In this document: positions 63,084 to 64,000 of the stretch, piece by piece
How positions within the stretch are numbered: the first letter of the stretch is position 1
How the letters are laid out: each line of letters begins with the position of its first letter
Source of the DNA: Marinobacter xestospongiae
GTDB taxonomy: Bacteria; Pseudomonadota; Gammaproteobacteria; Pseudomonadales; Oleiphilaceae
Reading direction: 5' to 3'
DNA: 64,000 bases
NCBI RefSeq assembly: GCF_023156385.1
Contig: NZ_JAKZAK010000028.1
Span: 1 to 64,000 of the forward strand
The notes under the pieces: generated by a model
Told to the model about the DNA's origin: nothing
Databases searched by the model: none
What the model saw: only the letters and a program-made list of their open reading frames with translations
Position numbers and translations under genes: made by a program

Positions 63084-64000
63084 ATGGGCAAGAATGTTGT
63101 AGTACTGGGCACCCAATGGGGTGATGAAGGCAAAGGCAAGATTGTCGACCTGCTGACCGAGGAAGTGGCGGCGGTCGTACGCTTCCAGGGCGGCCACAAT
63201 GCCGGTCATACCCTGGTCATCGAAGGCAAGAAAACAGCTCTGCACCTGATTCCCTCCGGTATCCTGCGGCAGAACGTCAACTGCCTCATCGGCAATGGTG
63301 TGGTGCTGTCTTTGGACGCCCTGTTCAAGGAAGTTCGGGAGCTGGAGGAGCGTGGTGTGGCGGTACGCGAACGCCTGAAGATCTCCCTGGCCTGTCCGCT
63401 GATCCTGCCGACCCACATCCGCATCGATCAGGCCCGCGAACGTGCCCGTGGCAACGACAAGATCGGCACCACTGGTCGGGGCATTGGTCCGGCCTACGAA
63501 GACAAGGTGTCCCGCCGTGGCCTGCGGGTGGGTGACCTGTTCAACGCTGCCAGCTTTGAGACCAAGCTGCGGGAAATCATGAGCTACCACAACTTCGTGT
63601 TGACCGAGTACTTCAAGGAAGAGGCGGTTGATGTGGACGCGGCTCTGGCGGAACTGCTGGCCCAGGGTGAGGAAATCCGGCCGATGGCGGCCGATGTGAC
63701 CGACCTGCTGCACGATTACCGCAAGAAGGGTGAGCACATCCTGTTTGAGGGCGCCCAGGGTTCTCTGCTGGATATCGACCTCGGTACCTACCCGTACGTG
63801 ACCTCGTCCAACACCACCGCTGGCGGCACCGCCACGGGCTCCGGTTTTGGTCCGCTGTTCCTCGATTATGTGCTGGGAATCACCAAGGCCTACACCACCC
63901 GTGTTGGTTCCGGACCGTTCCCGACCGAGCTGTTTGATGAAGTGGGCGAGCGCCTGGCAATCAAGGGCAATGAGGTGGGTACCACCACCGGTCGCGGACG
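63084..64000 (+). CDS. purA: Adenylosuccinate synthetase, N-terminal part (runs off the window)
   Basis: GTP-dependent enzyme that commits IMP to AMP. The first 305 residues or so are present; the usual length is about 430. The start ATG at 63084 gives MGKNVVVLGTQWGDEGKGKI, with the catalytic Asp and the P-loop-like GDEGKGK. GHNAGHT, GTTGRGIGPAYEDK, and the GAQG-type loop FEGAQGSLLDIDLGTYPYVTSSN follow. The C-terminal GTP site lies beyond the window edge. Confidence 0.97.
   Translation, partial: MGKNVVVLGTQWGDEGKGKIVDLLTEEVAAVVRFQGGHNAGHTLVIEGKKTALHLIPSGILRQNVNCLIGNGVVLSLDALFKEVRELEERGVAVRERLKISLACPLILPTHIRIDQARERARGNDKIGTTGRGIGPAYEDKVSRRGLRVGDLFNAASFETKLREIMSYHNFVLTEYFKEEAVDVDAALAELLAQGEEIRPMAADVTDLLHDYRKKGEHILFEGAQGSLLDIDLGTYPYVTSSNTTAGGTATGSGFGPLFLDYVLGITKAYTTRVGSGPFPTELFDEVGERLAIKGNEVGTTTGRG

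Noticed and set aside
1..64000. CRISPR arrays, tRNA and rRNA genes
   Set aside because: No regularly spaced repeats and no cloverleaf or rRNA-like stretches were noticed by reading; this is not a computed search.

Overview
The window looks like chromosomal DNA of a marine gammaproteobacterium of the Marinobacter/Pseudomonas type, most likely Marinobacter. The basis is gene content and order: from about 25.1 kb onward it carries parE, parC, serB, fimX, an efp-epmA-epmB set, psd, motAB, rsgA, orn, queG, nnrD-tsaE-amiB-mutL-miaA-hfq-hflX-hflK-hflC, hisZ and purA. This is the order known from Pseudomonas aeruginosa PA4967 down to PA4938, with local insertions and losses (no rhdA between psd and motA). 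The species call is inference; no rRNA or tRNA gene was seen.

Region 1 (1-2.0 kb) is AT-richer accessory DNA. It holds the 3' part of a group II intron that has lost its reverse transcriptase frame, then three small minus-strand genes separated by two attC recombination sites. This is an integron cassette array with no integrase beside it (a CALIN-like cluster). The outermost cassette encodes a possible HEPN-like protein.

Region 2 (2.2-5.1 kb) has one secreted and two membrane proteins of unknown function and a fermentative-type D-lactate dehydrogenase.

Region 3 (5.2-17.1 kb) is a complete acyclic terpene utilization cluster, atuABCDEFGH on the minus strand with the divergent TetR regulator atuR, in the P. 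aeruginosa order. It should convert citronellol/geraniol-derived acyl-CoAs through citronellyl-CoA dehydrogenase, the biotin-dependent geranyl-CoA carboxylase and isohexenylglutaconyl-CoA hydratase. A perfect inverted repeat lies inside the predicted atuA promoter.

Region 4 (17.1-21.6 kb) is a tripartite transporter-like operon directly behind atuR: a lipoprotein resembling TRAP T-components, a periplasmic binding protein and a large fused TRAP-type permease with an unusual periplasmic insertion. Uptake of a hydrophobic or terpenoid substrate is a testable guess. Region 5 (21.7-24.9 kb) is a subtilisin-like lipoprotein protease translationally coupled to a PrcB-type lipoprotein.

Region 6 (25.1-43.5 kb) mixes core genes (parE, parC, serB) with an SLC13 permease, an EAL phosphodiesterase, cytochrome b561/YceI, a frameshifted chemoreceptor, FimX with its PilZ-like neighbour, and epmB. 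Region 7 (43.6-64.0 kb) is almost entirely housekeeping: EF-P and its modifying enzyme, Psd, the flagellar stator, RsgA, Orn, QueG, the tsaE-to-hflC superoperon, HisZ and the first 917 bases of purA.
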